A stretch of 64,000 bases of DNA from Clostridiales bacterium (GTDB taxonomy: Bacteria > Bacillota > Clostridia > Oscillospirales > Oscillospiraceae), in contig JALFRA010000027.1 in the NCBI GenBank assembly GCA_022785125.1, forward strand, positions 45,685 to 109,684, in the 5' to 3' direction. The notes beneath the pieces were generated by a model, which worked only from the letters and a program-made list of their open reading frames with translations, searched no databases and was not told where the DNA came from. This document shows positions 44,109 through 52,451 of this stretch, piece by piece (the first letter of the stretch is position 1; each line of letters starts with the position of its first letter). The position numbers and the translations under genes were made by a program.

Positions 44109-44873
44109 ATGGAGCAGATTCTGAAGGTAGAAGGACTGTGCCGGGATTATGGCAGAGGAACGGTTACCCGCGCGGTGGACCATGTGGATTTTACGGTGGA
44201 AAAGGGGGAATTTGTGGGCATTATGGGCCCGTCCGGCAGCGGAAAAACCACCCTGCTCAACTGCATTTCCACCATTGATACCCCTACGGCAGGCCACATC
44301 TGGGTAGAGGGGCAGGATATCACAGCGCTGAAGCAGAAGCAGCTCTCCCAGTTCCGCCGGGAGCGGCTGGGTTTTGTGTTCCAGGACTGCAACCTGCTGG
44401 ATACGCTGACTGCTTTTGAAAACATTGCCCTGGCTCTCACCATCCGCAAGACTCCTCCTCAAAAGGTGGGGCGGCTGGTGCAGGAGACCGCTCAGCTGCT
44501 GGAGATCACCGATTGTCTGAACAAATATCCCTATCAGATGTCGGGCGGTCAGCAGCAGCGTGCCGCCGCGGCAAGGGCGATCATTACCCAGCCCGCCCTG
44601 ATCCTGGCCGATGAGCCCACCGGCGCCCTGGACTCCAAGTCTGCCAGGCTGCTGCTGGAGCGGTTTGAGGTGATGAACGAGCTGCGCGAGGCCACCATTC
44701 TGATGGTGACCCACGACGCCTTTACCGCAAGTTATTGCCATCGTATCCTCTTTCTGCGGGACGGTGCGGTGTTTGCCCAGCTGGAGCGGGGCGCTCTGGA
44801 TCGCAGAGACTTTTTCCGGCGAATCATCGACGTGGTGACTGAGCTGGGAGGTGACCAGAGCAATGTTCTATAA
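44109..44873 (+). CDS. ABC transporter ATP-binding protein, BceA type
   Basis: 254 aa. Walker A GPSGSGKTTLLN near residue 42, Q-loop FVFQDCNLLD, signature MSGGQQQRAAAARA near 140, Walker B LILADEPTGALD and the H-loop MVTHDA. The sequence is closest in style to peptide-antibiotic detoxification ATPases (BceA/VraD/PsdA). The stop overlaps the start region of the permease gene, so the two form one transporter. Confidence 0.9.
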   Translation: MEQILKVEGLCRDYGRGTVTRAVDHVDFTVEKGEFVGIMGPSGSGKTTLLNCISTIDTPTAGHIWVEGQDITALKQKQLSQFRRERLGFVFQDCNLLDTLTAFENIALALTIRKTPPQKVGRLVQETAQLLEITDCLNKYPYQMSGGQQQRAAAARAIITQPALILADEPTGALDSKSARLLLERFEVMNELREATILMVTHDAFTASYCHRILFLRDGAVFAQLERGALDRRDFFRRIIDVVTELGGDQSNVL

Positions 44874-46632
44874 GCTGGCGGTCAAAAATGTAGGGCGCAG
44901 CTTCCGGGACTACGGGGTATACTTCCTGACCGTAGCCTTCGGCGTGTGTCTCTTCTATGTGTTCAACGCCCTGGAGACTCAGACTGTGATCCGCTATCTG
45001 GCCCAGCATCCCCGGGCCAACATCGTGGGAGCCATCCAGCAGCTCATCGGTATGCTGTCGGTTTTTGTGTGGGTGGTACTGGCCTTCCTCATCCTGTACG
45101 CCTCCGGCTTTCTGGTCCGCCGCCGGTCCCGGGAGCTGGGCACCTATCTGATGCTGGGCATGGAGCGCTGGCAGGTGGCCCGGCTGCTGCTGGCGGAGAC
45201 CGCCGTCATTGCCCTGACGGCTCTGGCGGTTGGGCTGGCGCTGGGCGTGGTGCTCTCTCAGGCGCTGTCCCTCTTTACCGCCGGACTCTTTGCCGTGCCC
45301 ATGACTTTTTTTGCGTTTTCCATCTCTCTCCCCGCGCTGGGTAAGACGGTGCTGGCTTTTGCGGCTATCTTCCTGCTGGTGATGTTCTGCCACGCATTTA
45401 CCATATCCCGGCGGAAGCTGATCGACCTGCTGCGGGCCCGGCGGGTGAACCAGGAACTGAAGGTGCGCAGTCTGGGCGTCTCGGTGGTGCTCTTTCTCAT
45501 CGGCTGTGCCCTGCTGGTTGTGGCCTACACCATGCTGCTGACCCGGGGCCTGCTGCGGGTGGACGAACTGTTCTGGGTGATGATCGGATTGGGCAGCCTG
45601 GGTACTCTGCTGTTTTTCCGGGCGCTGTCCGGCTTTCTGCTGCGTCTGTGCCAGAGCAGTAAAAAGCTCTACTATAAAAACTTAAATATGTTCATCCTGC
45701 GGCAGTTCAACGCCAACATCAATACCACCTACCGCTCCATGACGGTGATCTGTCTGATGCTGCTGCTGGCCATCGGTATTACTGCTACCTCTGTGGGACT
45801 GAACAACACTGTCTCTCAGATGGCGGACCAGACCGTGCCCCAGGATGTGGAACTGTCTGTCTGGCCGGAGGAGGATGGAGGGGCCATGGATCTGCCCGCC
45901 CTGCTGGCGGCAGAGGGCTTTGAACCGGACCAGCAGTGCAGCCGCTGGATCACCTTCCCCATGTATCGGGACGAGGATGGACACTCCTATCTGCTCCAGA
46001 CGGACTACGACGCCTATGCGGCTGCCTGGGGAAGGGAGAAAGCCGATACTTTTGTGGAGGACTGGGGTATCCGGCTGGTGTCCGGCGAAACGGAAGGGCT
46101 GTCTGTGTCCCGCTGGTACTTCCTGGCCGACTATGCCGGGGGCGCTCAGGAGGCGGAGGACGCTTTTCTGGCGGCAGTGGACGATCTGAAGGATACCGGG
46201 GGCTACTCCTATACCACCAAACTGTCTGCCTGGATGGAGCTGATGGGTACCAAGGTGCTGGTGCTCTTCATCGGCCTCTATCTGGGGGTGGTGTTCCTGG
46301 TGGCCTCGGCGGCGGTGCTGGCCCTCCAGCAGCTCAGTCAGGCTGCCGACAGCGCCCAGCGCTACCGGGTGCTGTCCCGGCTGGGCGTGTCCGAGCGGAT
46401 GCGGGGCCGGTCGGTGGATATCCAGGTGTTCCTGGCCTTCTTCCTTCCGCTGGCGCTGGCGCTGGTCCATGCCGTGGTGGGCATGACCGCCGCCAACGCC
46501 GTGATTGCCGAGGTGGGGAAGGTGGACGTGGCGGCCTCCAGCGCCGTTACCGCCCTGCTGCTGGTGGCGGTATACGGCGGCTACTTCCTGGCCACCTGCT
46601 GGGGCAGCCGGCGGCTGCTCAAGGGAGGCTGA
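44863..46632 (+). CDS. FtsX-type permease, BceB-like
   Basis: 589 aa from the ATG at 44863 (a GTG four codons upstream is possible); GGGAGG lies about ten bases before. About ten membrane segments are visible, in the BceB pattern. One N-terminal segment (YGVYFLTVAFGVCLFYVF) is followed by FtsX-type helices, and a large outside domain at about 325-455 (QDVELSVWPEEDGGAMDL...) precedes the last helices. BceB transporters confer resistance to bacitracin-like or lantibiotic peptides and usually signal to a BceRS two-component pair. No such pair is adjacent here. Confidence 0.88.
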   Translation: MFYKLAVKNVGRSFRDYGVYFLTVAFGVCLFYVFNALETQTVIRYLAQHPRANIVGAIQQLIGMLSVFVWVVLAFLILYASGFLVRRRSRELGTYLMLGMERWQVARLLLAETAVIALTALAVGLALGVVLSQALSLFTAGLFAVPMTFFAFSISLPALGKTVLAFAAIFLLVMFCHAFTISRRKLIDLLRARRVNQELKVRSLGVSVVLFLIGCALLVVAYTMLLTRGLLRVDELFWVMIGLGSLGTLLFFRALSGFLLRLCQSSKKLYYKNLNMFILRQFNANINTTYRSMTVICLMLLLAIGITATSVGLNNTVSQMADQTVPQDVELSVWPEEDGGAMDLPALLAAEGFEPDQQCSRWITFPMYRDEDGHSYLLQTDYDAYAAAWGREKADTFVEDWGIRLVSGETEGLSVSRWYFLADYAGGAQEAEDAFLAAVDDLKDTGGYSYTTKLSAWMELMGTKVLVLFIGLYLGVVFLVASAAVLALQQLSQAADSAQRYRVLSRLGVSERMRGRSVDIQVFLAFFLPLALALVHAVVGMTAANAVIAEVGKVDVAASSAVTALLLVAVYGGYFLATCWGSRRLLKGG

Positions 46633-46662
46633 ACTCAGGAGGTGCCTCCCTGCGTGATAGAG

Positions 46663-46695
46663 CAAGGGCCTGCCGCAATCTGCGGCAGGCCCTTG
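46663..46695. terminator. Bidirectional terminator
   Basis: CAAGGGCCTGCCGCA-ATC-TGCGGCAGGCCCTTG lies between the converging BceB-like gene and the membrane protein gene at 46701. T runs are short. Confidence 0.75.
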
Positions 46696-46700
46696 TGGAG

Positions 46701-47159
46701 TTATGGATCGTCTGAATTGTCCCAGTCCTCTGAATCCTCCGGCTCCTTGGCAGGATCGGTTTCCTCAGTGGGGTAAAAGACCTGGAGCATGGCCCGAAGC
46801 AGGACCCAGAGTGCGGAGCAGACCACCGTCTCCACAGCCAGCAGGCCCGCGAAGCGGGCGGTGCTGCCGTCCAGGAAAAAGGATTCCACCACCGAGAAGA
46901 GGATCAGAAAGGCCAGCTGGGAAAAGAAAATGAGAAACTGCACCAGCAGAGGGGTCTTGTAGCGGGAGAGTTTGGGGCGGAACCGCTGACTCAGCCGGTC
47001 CCGCAGGAGCTTGAGGGGCGGAAAGAATGCCACCAGGAGGGGGGAGAGCACCATGGCAATGGCCGCAGGGTGGGACAGGAGCCGGGCCAGCTCGGCTTCG
47101 CCACTGCTGGATGATTCCATGCCGGGCGGGTCCAGATAAGCCAGGAAAATCGGATCCAT
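46701..47159 (-). CDS. Membrane protein of unknown function
   Basis: 152 aa. Three hydrophobic segments are visible (PAAIAMVLSPLLVAFFPPL; LVQFLIFFSQLAFLILFSVV; FAGLLAVETVVCSALWVLL), separated by a basic loop (RDRLSQRFRPKLSRYK). The C-terminal tail is very acidic (EETDPAKEPEDSEDWDNSDD). GGAGG precedes the ATG. No family is recognised. Confidence 0.65.
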   Translation of the reverse strand: MDPIFLAYLDPPGMESSSSGEAELARLLSHPAAIAMVLSPLLVAFFPPLKLLRDRLSQRFRPKLSRYKTPLLVQFLIFFSQLAFLILFSVVESFFLDGSTARFAGLLAVETVVCSALWVLLRAMLQVFYPTEETDPAKEPEDSEDWDNSDDP

Positions 47160-47274
47160 AAACTGTGCCTCCTTTTCTTGGTTCTGCCTCTGGCTCCATG
47201 ATAGGCCGGGGCTGGGAGGAAGTCAAGATACAGGGGAGGATCTTTGGAACTTCCCGTAAAAAATAATAAAACAC

Positions 47275-47303
47275 TTGTAATCGTTCCTGTTTTGTGCTAT
47301 TAT
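47275..47303 (+). promoter_or_regulatory. Promoter for secG
   Basis: TTGTAA (47275-47280), 17 bases, TATTAT (47298-47303). The leader of about 80 bases includes a GGCGC/GCGCC hairpin (47323-47341) and a CCCCG/CGGGG hairpin just before the ribosome-binding site. Confidence 0.65.
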
Positions 47304-47391
47304 CAATTTTACGTATGAGAGAAGGCGCGGGAGGACTGCGCCAAATAGAGTGCACATTGCCCCGCTGACGGGGCCGAAAGGACGATGTAGC

Positions 47392-47628
47392 GTGGATTAC
47401 ACCAAGCTGATTCTGAGCATTATCGATGTGGCGGCCTGCCTGTTCCTCATCGCCGTGGTGCTGCTCCAGTCCGGCAAGAGCGCCGGTCTATCCGGCGCCA
47501 TCGCCGGTGTTGCCGACACCTTTATGGCCAAGAACAAGGCCAAGAGCTGGGACGCCAAGCTGGCCAAGATGACCAAGTGGGTGGCCATCGGCTTTATGAT
47601 CATTACTTTTGTGATCTGCCTGCTCTGA
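47392..47628 (+). CDS. secG: Preprotein translocase subunit SecG
   Basis: 78 aa from a GTG at 47392. AAAGGA lies nine bases before it, and the nearby ATG is followed at once by a stop in another frame, so GTG is the likely start. Two membrane helices (LILSIIDVAACLFLIAVVLL; WVAIGFMIITFVICLL) flank the conserved loop QSGKSAGLSGAIAG, the SecG signature. SecG joins SecYE in the translocon. secG followed by rnr is a common Firmicutes order. Confidence 0.93.
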   Translation: MDYTKLILSIIDVAACLFLIAVVLLQSGKSAGLSGAIAGVADTFMAKNKAKSWDAKLAKMTKWVAIGFMIITFVICLL

Positions 47629-47634
47629 GTATGC

Positions 47635-47700
47635 AAAAAAACGCCCTTCCGGTTCCGGAAGGGCGTTTTTTGTTGCGCCTGGGGCAAAACGGGGTATAAT
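47635..47700 (+). promoter_or_regulatory. secG terminator followed by the rnr promoter
   Basis: The terminator (47635-47672) has AAAAAACGCCCTTCC, a short loop, GGAAGGGCG and T6. It is followed by TTGCGC (47673-47678), 16 bases and TATAAT (47695-47700), 37 bases before the rnr start. Confidence 0.7.
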
Positions 47701-47737
47701 ACAAACCAGAAATATCAGAATCAGAAAGGAACGATCT

Positions 47738-49774
47738 ATGAAAGAGACAAAGGAATTGACCGGCATCTACCAGGCCAGCGGCCGAGGCTTCGGCTTTTTG
47801 ATCCCGGAGGAGGGGGAGGACTGCTTCATTCCGCCCCGGGCCGATGGCGGCGCCTGGAATGGAGATAAAGTAACGGCCCGCATCCTTGAGGAGGACCCGC
47901 AGGAGGGCCGAAGGGTGGCCAAGGTAGTCCAGGTGCTGGAGCGGGCCAACAAAACCGTCACCGGCGTGCTGGAGCGTCAGGACCACGCTCTGTGGCTCCG
48001 CCCGGACAACGAACGCCTGCCCGGCCCCATCCAGGTGTTCACCAAGCGGAAGGGCGTGCGCCCCGGTGAGCGGGCGGCCGTGGCCATGACCAGCTTCGGC
48101 GGCGGCAGGACTGCCCCCATGGGCACCCTGCGGGAGCGGTTCGGCCCTGCCGACCGGCGGGAGAGCGCTGTGGAGGCCATCCTCTACACCCATGACATTG
48201 TGCGCACTTTCCCGCCTGCCGTGCTGGCAGAGACAGAGACCATCCCCCAGGCTGTGGAACCATCTGCCCTGGCGGGACGGCTGGACCTGCGGGGCAAGAC
48301 CATCATCACCATCGACGGGGCCTCATCCAAGGACTTTGACGACGCCGTCAGTCTGGAGAAGGACGACCAGGGCCGCTGGGTTCTGGGGGTCCATATCGCC
48401 GATGTGAGCCATTATGTGCGCCCCGGCTCCCCTCTGGATCTGGAGGCCTGGGAGCGGGGCACCTCGGTGTATTTTGCCGACCAGGTGGTGCCCATGCTGC
48501 CGGTGGAGCTGTCCAACGGCATCTGCTCCCTCAATCCCCAGGTGGACCGGCTGGCTCTGTCCTGCATCCTGACCATGGACGTAAGCGGCGCGGTAGTGAG
48601 CCACACCATTGCCAAATCGGTGATCTGCTCCACCGAGCGGATGACCTACGAGGACTGCAATGTACTGCTGGCGGGAGAGGACCCCGCCCTGGCGGAGCGG
48701 TACGCTCACATCCTGCCCATGCTGCGGGACATGGCCGCTCTGGCCAGGCAGCTGGAGAAGCTGCGCCGGAACCGGGGGGCTCTGGACCTGGAGACCCGCG
48801 AGAGCTATGTGATCTGCGACAGTGAGGGCAAGCCGGTGGACGTAGCCCTGCGGCAGCAGGGGGAGAGCGAGAAGCTCATCGAGTCCTTTATGCTGGCGGC
48901 CAACGAGTGCGTGGCGGAGCACCTGAACCGCCTTCACAAGCCCTGCGTTTACCGGGTCCATGAGAAGCCCTCCGACGAGAAGGGGGAGGCCCTGCGTACC
49001 ATGGTGGCCCCTCTGGGCTACGACCTGAAAGGGACCGACAGCCACTCCCTCCAAAAGCTGCTGGACTGGGCAAAGGGCAGGCCGGAAGAGGGGGCGGTGT
49101 CCATGATGGTGCTGCGCTCCCTGATGAAGGCCCGGTACGACGAGGATAACCTGGGCCACTTTGGTCTGGGAGCGGAGTATTACTGCCACTTCACCTCCCC
49201 CATCCGCCGCTATCCCGACCTGATGGTCCACCGGGTGCTGACCGCCCTGCTGGACGGGACGCTGGACAAGGGGGAGAAGAGGCTGACCACCGCTGTGCAG
49301 CGGGCCGCCGTCCAGTCCTCCCAGCGGGAACTGGCTGCCCAGGAAGCCGAGCGGGAGATCGAGAAGCGCTACCTGGCTGAGTTTATGACAGGCCATATCG
49401 GGGAGAGATTTGCCGGTGTGGTGACCGGCGTCACCCGGTTCGGCCTCTTTGTGTCGGTGGCCGGGGGCGTGGAGGGCCTGCTGCCGGTGGAGGCCCTGCC
49501 CGGCGGGCCCTGGGAGTATGACCAGGCCCATCTGCTTCTGGTGGAGCTGAACGGCAGCGGCCGGTATCCCTTCGGTATGCCCCTGGAGGTGGAGTGCGCC
49601 GCCGCCGACCCGGTGAGCGGCCAGGTGGACTTTATCCTCCCCGGCGGTACCCCTGTAGCCAAGCAGGAGCGGTGCCCGGAGAAGCCCAGGGAGGAAAAGC
49701 CTCGCCGGAAGAAGGGAGGCAACCGCCGGGCCATGCACCTGCCCAAACGGCGAAAAGGGGGTAGAAAACGATGA
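47738..49774 (+). CDS. rnr: Ribonuclease R
   Basis: 678 aa. Cold-shock-type domains occupy about the first 160 residues (GIYQASGRGFGFLIPEEGED). The RNB catalytic domain starts near 190 with TIDGASSKDFDDAVSL, which carries the metal-binding Asp cluster, and contains HFTSPIRRYPDLMVHR near 485. An S1 domain follows at about 555-640 (FAGVVTGVTRFGLFVSVAGG). The tail is highly basic (RRKKGGNRR...KRRKGGRKR), useful for binding structured RNA. It degrades RNA 3-prime to 5-prime through structure. smpB is not present in the window. Confidence 0.95.
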   Translation: MKETKELTGIYQASGRGFGFLIPEEGEDCFIPPRADGGAWNGDKVTARILEEDPQEGRRVAKVVQVLERANKTVTGVLERQDHALWLRPDNERLPGPIQVFTKRKGVRPGERAAVAMTSFGGGRTAPMGTLRERFGPADRRESAVEAILYTHDIVRTFPPAVLAETETIPQAVEPSALAGRLDLRGKTIITIDGASSKDFDDAVSLEKDDQGRWVLGVHIADVSHYVRPGSPLDLEAWERGTSVYFADQVVPMLPVELSNGICSLNPQVDRLALSCILTMDVSGAVVSHTIAKSVICSTERMTYEDCNVLLAGEDPALAERYAHILPMLRDMAALARQLEKLRRNRGALDLETRESYVICDSEGKPVDVALRQQGESEKLIESFMLAANECVAEHLNRLHKPCVYRVHEKPSDEKGEALRTMVAPLGYDLKGTDSHSLQKLLDWAKGRPEEGAVSMMVLRSLMKARYDEDNLGHFGLGAEYYCHFTSPIRRYPDLMVHRVLTALLDGTLDKGEKRLTTAVQRAAVQSSQRELAAQEAEREIEKRYLAEFMTGHIGERFAGVVTGVTRFGLFVSVAGGVEGLLPVEALPGGPWEYDQAHLLLVELNGSGRYPFGMPLEVECAAADPVSGQVDFILPGGTPVAKQERCPEKPREEKPRRKKGGNRRAMHLPKRRKGGRKR

Positions 49775-49929
49775 TGAATCGTATTCTTTCCAGTGCATTA
49801 TTGCTCGGCGTATTTAGTTTAACGGGGTGTGGCAGTTAAATGGCCAACCCGGAGCCTGCCCCCATCCCTGACCCGGTGGGGCAGGCTGACATTGATTCCC
49901 TCAATGCCCAGATTCAGGCCCTTGCCTGA
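49771..49929 (+). pseudogene. Small lipoprotein gene interrupted by one stop codon
   Basis: The ATG overlaps the rnr stop (ATGA). The first 22 codons give MMNRILSSALLLGVFSLTGC followed by GS, a full lipoprotein signal with lipobox LTGC. A TAA follows at 49837-49839. Directly after it, in the same frame, an open stretch reads MANPEPAPIPDPVGQADIDS and ends LNAQIQALA before a TGA at 49929. Together they would make a 52-residue lipoprotein. Either the stop is a recent mutation or a very short lipopeptide is made. Confidence 0.5.
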
Positions 49930-49947
49930 ACCGACCGTCCTCACAGC

Positions 49948-49989
49948 GGGGCCGTCTGTCCAAAAATCATGGACAGACGGCCCCCTTTT
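49948..49989 (+). terminator. Terminator downstream of rnr
   Basis: GGGGCCGTCTGTCC-N9-GGACAGACGGCCCC followed by CTTTTC. Confidence 0.85.
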
Positions 49990-50020
49990 CGCTATAGTGG
50001 GGTTGAAAGGAGGCGGGAGC

Positions 50021-50455
50021 ATGAAGGTAACGGTTATCATTGATCCGGAACGGGACGGGCCGGAGATCACGATCACGGCTCCTGCCCTCACTGACGAGGT
50101 GAAAGCCCTGGCGGCCCGGTTGGAGGGAGGGGGCATCCTCACCGGCTGGCGGGGGGACACCGCCGTGCCGCTGAAAGCGGACGCCATCCTCCGCTGCTAC
50201 GGGGAGGAGAAGGGGGTGAAGGTTCAGACCACCCAGGGAGTATTTGACCTGCGGGAGCGGCTCTATGAGCTGGAAGCCAAGCTGGACCGGCATACCTTTG
50301 TGCGCATCTCTCACTCGGAGATCGTGAACCTGCGTAAGATCACCGCCATGGACCTGGGCCTCACCGGCACCATCCGCATCACCTTGGTAGAGGAGACGGT
50401 ATGCTATGTCTCCCGGCGGTACGTGAAGAAAATCAAGGAGGCTTTGGGGCTGTGA
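50021..50455 (+). CDS. LytTR-type DNA-binding regulator
   Basis: 144 aa from the ATG at 50021, preceded by AAGGAGG. The N-terminal 45 residues are a short domain (MKVTVIIDPERDGPEITIT). The LytTR domain spans about 50-140 (VPLKADAILRCYGEEKGVKV; YELEAKLDRHTFVRISHSEI; VNLRKITAM; YVSRRYVKKIKEAL). Such small stand-alone LytTR proteins are typically paired with a DUF3021 membrane protein, as here. The pair is thought to regulate its own operon and envelope genes. Confidence 0.88.
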   Translation: MKVTVIIDPERDGPEITITAPALTDEVKALAARLEGGGILTGWRGDTAVPLKADAILRCYGEEKGVKVQTTQGVFDLRERLYELEAKLDRHTFVRISHSEIVNLRKITAMDLGLTGTIRITLVEETVCYVSRRYVKKIKEALGL

Positions 50456-50469
50456 AGGAGGGAAGGACC

Positions 50470-51288
50470 ATGCTGTTTGACGATCGAAGACAGGCCCTGC
50501 GCCGGGCACTGGTCGGGGCGGCGGTGGGGGTGGCCATCCATCTGCTGCTGGGCTATCTGATGGGCTGTTTCAGCCTGTTCGGTCCCTCCGATTTCCGGGG
50601 CTTTTATTTTCCCAACTGCGGCGTTCCCTACCGGTGGGAGACGCTGGGGGTGACCCTGTCCTTTGTTCTCTTTGCCCTCTTTGGGGCGGAGGCAGGCATC
50701 TCTACCCTACCCTTTGCCGGGCATGGGCGGGCCCTGGCGGTACGGACCATCCTCCATTTCCTGCTGATGGAGGCCACCGTGGGGGTATGGGTGACCCTCA
50801 ACTTTGGCCTGCGGGAGGTGCCCGCCTGTCTGGTGCCGCTGACTCTGGTATACTGCATGATCTGGCTGGTGCGTTGGACCATCTGGCACAGTGAGATGGA
50901 GGTCATCCGAAAAAAGCTGGGACTCATTCCAAAGCCCTCTCAGTGGAAGTGGAAGGAGACACTGCCCTCCATTCCGATGATCCTGCTCATTTGCCTGGGG
51001 CTGCCCTGGCTGCTCCGGCTGCTGGGGGGAGGCGGCATAGGCCTGCTCGGCGGCGCCATCTATGTAGAAGTGCTGCTGCCCATCGGCTGTATGGCCGCCG
51101 GTATGTTCCTGGGGGAGCGCCACGGCTTTTGCCCTCTCTATCCGGTGCTGTGCGCGGTGGGGGTGCTGCCTGCTGTCTTCCTGCTCTATAACGACACTAT
51201 ACTCATTCTCCTGTGCGCCATCGCCTTCGGTTCCGGCCTGCTGGGGGTGGCGGCGGGAGCCTGGCCCAGAAAAAAGAAGGAGAATTAA
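50470..51288 (+). CDS. DUF3021-like membrane protein
   Basis: 272 aa from the ATG at 50470, preceded by GGAGGGAAGG. Eight or so hydrophobic segments are visible. The first about 140 residues (RRALVGAAVGVAIHLLLGYL; LGVTLSFVLFALFGAEAG; ILHFLLMEATVGVWVTLNFG) match the DUF3021 pattern that accompanies LytTR regulators. The second half (LPSIPMILLICLGLPWLLRL; CMAAGMFLGERHGFCPLYPV) is an extra membrane module not usual for DUF3021. It is 14 bases after the regulator gene. Confidence 0.7.
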   Translation: MLFDDRRQALRRALVGAAVGVAIHLLLGYLMGCFSLFGPSDFRGFYFPNCGVPYRWETLGVTLSFVLFALFGAEAGISTLPFAGHGRALAVRTILHFLLMEATVGVWVTLNFGLREVPACLVPLTLVYCMIWLVRWTIWHSEMEVIRKKLGLIPKPSQWKWKETLPSIPMILLICLGLPWLLRLLGGGGIGLLGGAIYVEVLLPIGCMAAGMFLGERHGFCPLYPVLCAVGVLPAVFLLYNDTILILLCAIAFGSGLLGVAAGAWPRKKKEN

Positions 51289-51588
51289 ATGGAACGGTTC
51301 TATCTGCTGATATGGTGGGGCGCCCCTGTCCTGGGGGCGCTGCTGGGGACAATGGCTCTTACCCTGTTGGTGTACCGCCTGACCCGGCAGCGGCTCCGGC
51401 CCCTTCGGCTGCTGCCCCTGGTACTTCTGACCATTCCCTTGACCATCGCGCTGAATCTGTATCTGACGAACCATGGACCCTGGGTATTCTGGGAACTGGG
51501 CGTGCTGTACTCGGGCGCCGTGGGCGCTGCCATCCTCCTGGGCTGGCTGGCGGGATGGCGGCTCTGGCGGAGAAAGGAGCGCATTTAA
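51289..51588 (+). CDS. Small membrane protein, first of a tandem pair
   Basis: 99 aa, starting immediately after the preceding stop. Three hydrophobic segments; VYRLTRQRLRPLRLLPLVLL joins the first two. It is clearly related to the next gene (GRLTRQRLQVLRLFPLGLL), so the pair arose by tandem duplication. Function unknown; membership in the LytTR operon is the only clue. Confidence 0.65.
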   Translation: MERFYLLIWWGAPVLGALLGTMALTLLVYRLTRQRLRPLRLLPLVLLTIPLTIALNLYLTNHGPWVFWELGVLYSGAVGAAILLGWLAGWRLWRRKERI

Positions 51589-51591
51589 GAG

Positions 51592-51864
51592 ATGGAACTC
51601 TTTTTGATCTTCTGGGGCACGCTGGCAGGTACGCTGGCCCTCACTCTGCTCATCGGGAGGCTGACCAGGCAGCGGCTCCAGGTGCTGCGGCTGTTCCCTC
51701 TGGGCCTTCTGCTTATCCCTTTGACGGGAAGCGTGGTTGCATGGGTACGGGACCACTTTTTGTGGCAGCTGGAGGTGGCACTGTGGGCTATAATCGGCAG
51801 CGCCCTCTTCCTGGGCTGGCTGATTGGCTGGGCATTCTGCAGGGAAAGAAAGGGGATGCCATGA
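51592..51864 (+). CDS. Small membrane protein, second of a tandem pair
   Basis: 90 aa. The same three-segment layout as the preceding gene, with the shared TRQRL loop and a LGWLIGWAFCR ending like LGWLAGWRLWR. The stop overlaps the start of the next gene by four bases (ATGA), indicating translational coupling. Function unknown. Confidence 0.65.
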   Translation: MELFLIFWGTLAGTLALTLLIGRLTRQRLQVLRLFPLGLLLIPLTGSVVAWVRDHFLWQLEVALWAIIGSALFLGWLIGWAFCRERKGMP

Positions 51865-52364
51865 AACGGGAAGTAAAGCTGTACAATGTCCTGCTGCCTA
51901 TCTGGATTCTGTATTTCTTCCCCCAGGTGTGGCTCATCACCCTGCCGGGGAATCTGATCATTGACTGCCTGGTGCTGCTCATCACATTGGTGCTTTTGAA
52001 GCACACCGAGAAGAAGGCGGTGCTGAAACAGCTGTGGTGGAAGTTTGGGCTGCTGGGTTTTCTGGCCGATTTTATCGGGGCTGTGTTTCTGTTTGGTTTC
52101 TGGTACCTCTCCCTGCTGCCGGACCCTGTGGGCAGCTGGGTGGACCAGGTGCTTTCCACCGCCTTCCTCAATCCCTTCCGCACCCTGCCTGGCTTCCTGT
52201 ACACTCTGGCCGGGGTAGCCGTTGCCGGTGTGTGCATCTACTTCCTGGACAAAAGGGCCATGAGGTCCTGCGCCCTGCTGGACGGGCGGCAGCGGCATAT
52301 CATTGCCCTGACCATGGCCACTGTCACTGCCCCCTGGACCTTTTTGATCCCCCTCTATTCTTAA
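51861..52364 (+). CDS. Membrane protein of unknown function, last gene of the LytTR operon
   Basis: 167 aa. Four hydrophobic segments (YNVLLPIWILYFFPQVWLIT; LIIDCLVLLITLVLLK; FGLLGFLADFIGAVFLFGFW; LPGFLYTLAGVAVAGVCIYF) and a final one (ATVTAPWTFLIPLYS). GGGGATGCC precedes the ATG, which overlaps the previous stop. The operon ends at the terminator at 52373-52410. No family recognised. Confidence 0.65.
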   Translation: MKREVKLYNVLLPIWILYFFPQVWLITLPGNLIIDCLVLLITLVLLKHTEKKAVLKQLWWKFGLLGFLADFIGAVFLFGFWYLSLLPDPVGSWVDQVLSTAFLNPFRTLPGFLYTLAGVAVAGVCIYFLDKRAMRSCALLDGRQRHIIALTMATVTAPWTFLIPLYS

Positions 52365-52372
52365 TGAAACAG

Positions 52373-52410
52373 AAAGCCGCGGCCCCGATACGTCGGGGTT
52401 GCGGCTTTTT
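52373..52410 (+). terminator. Terminator of the LytTR operon
   Basis: AAAGCCGCGGCCCCGA-TACG-TCGGGGTTGCGGCTTTTT, with one internal mismatch and a T5 tail. Confidence 0.85.
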
Positions 52411-52427
52411 CTGTGGGCCGGTATAAT
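52399..52427 (+). promoter_or_regulatory. Promoter for the APC permease gene
   Basis: TTGCGG (52399-52404, overlapping the terminator stem), 17 bases and TATAAT (52422-52427); the start codon is 24 bases downstream. Confidence 0.65.
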
Positions 52428-52451
52428 AGCAGTATCTGATATAAAGGCGGG

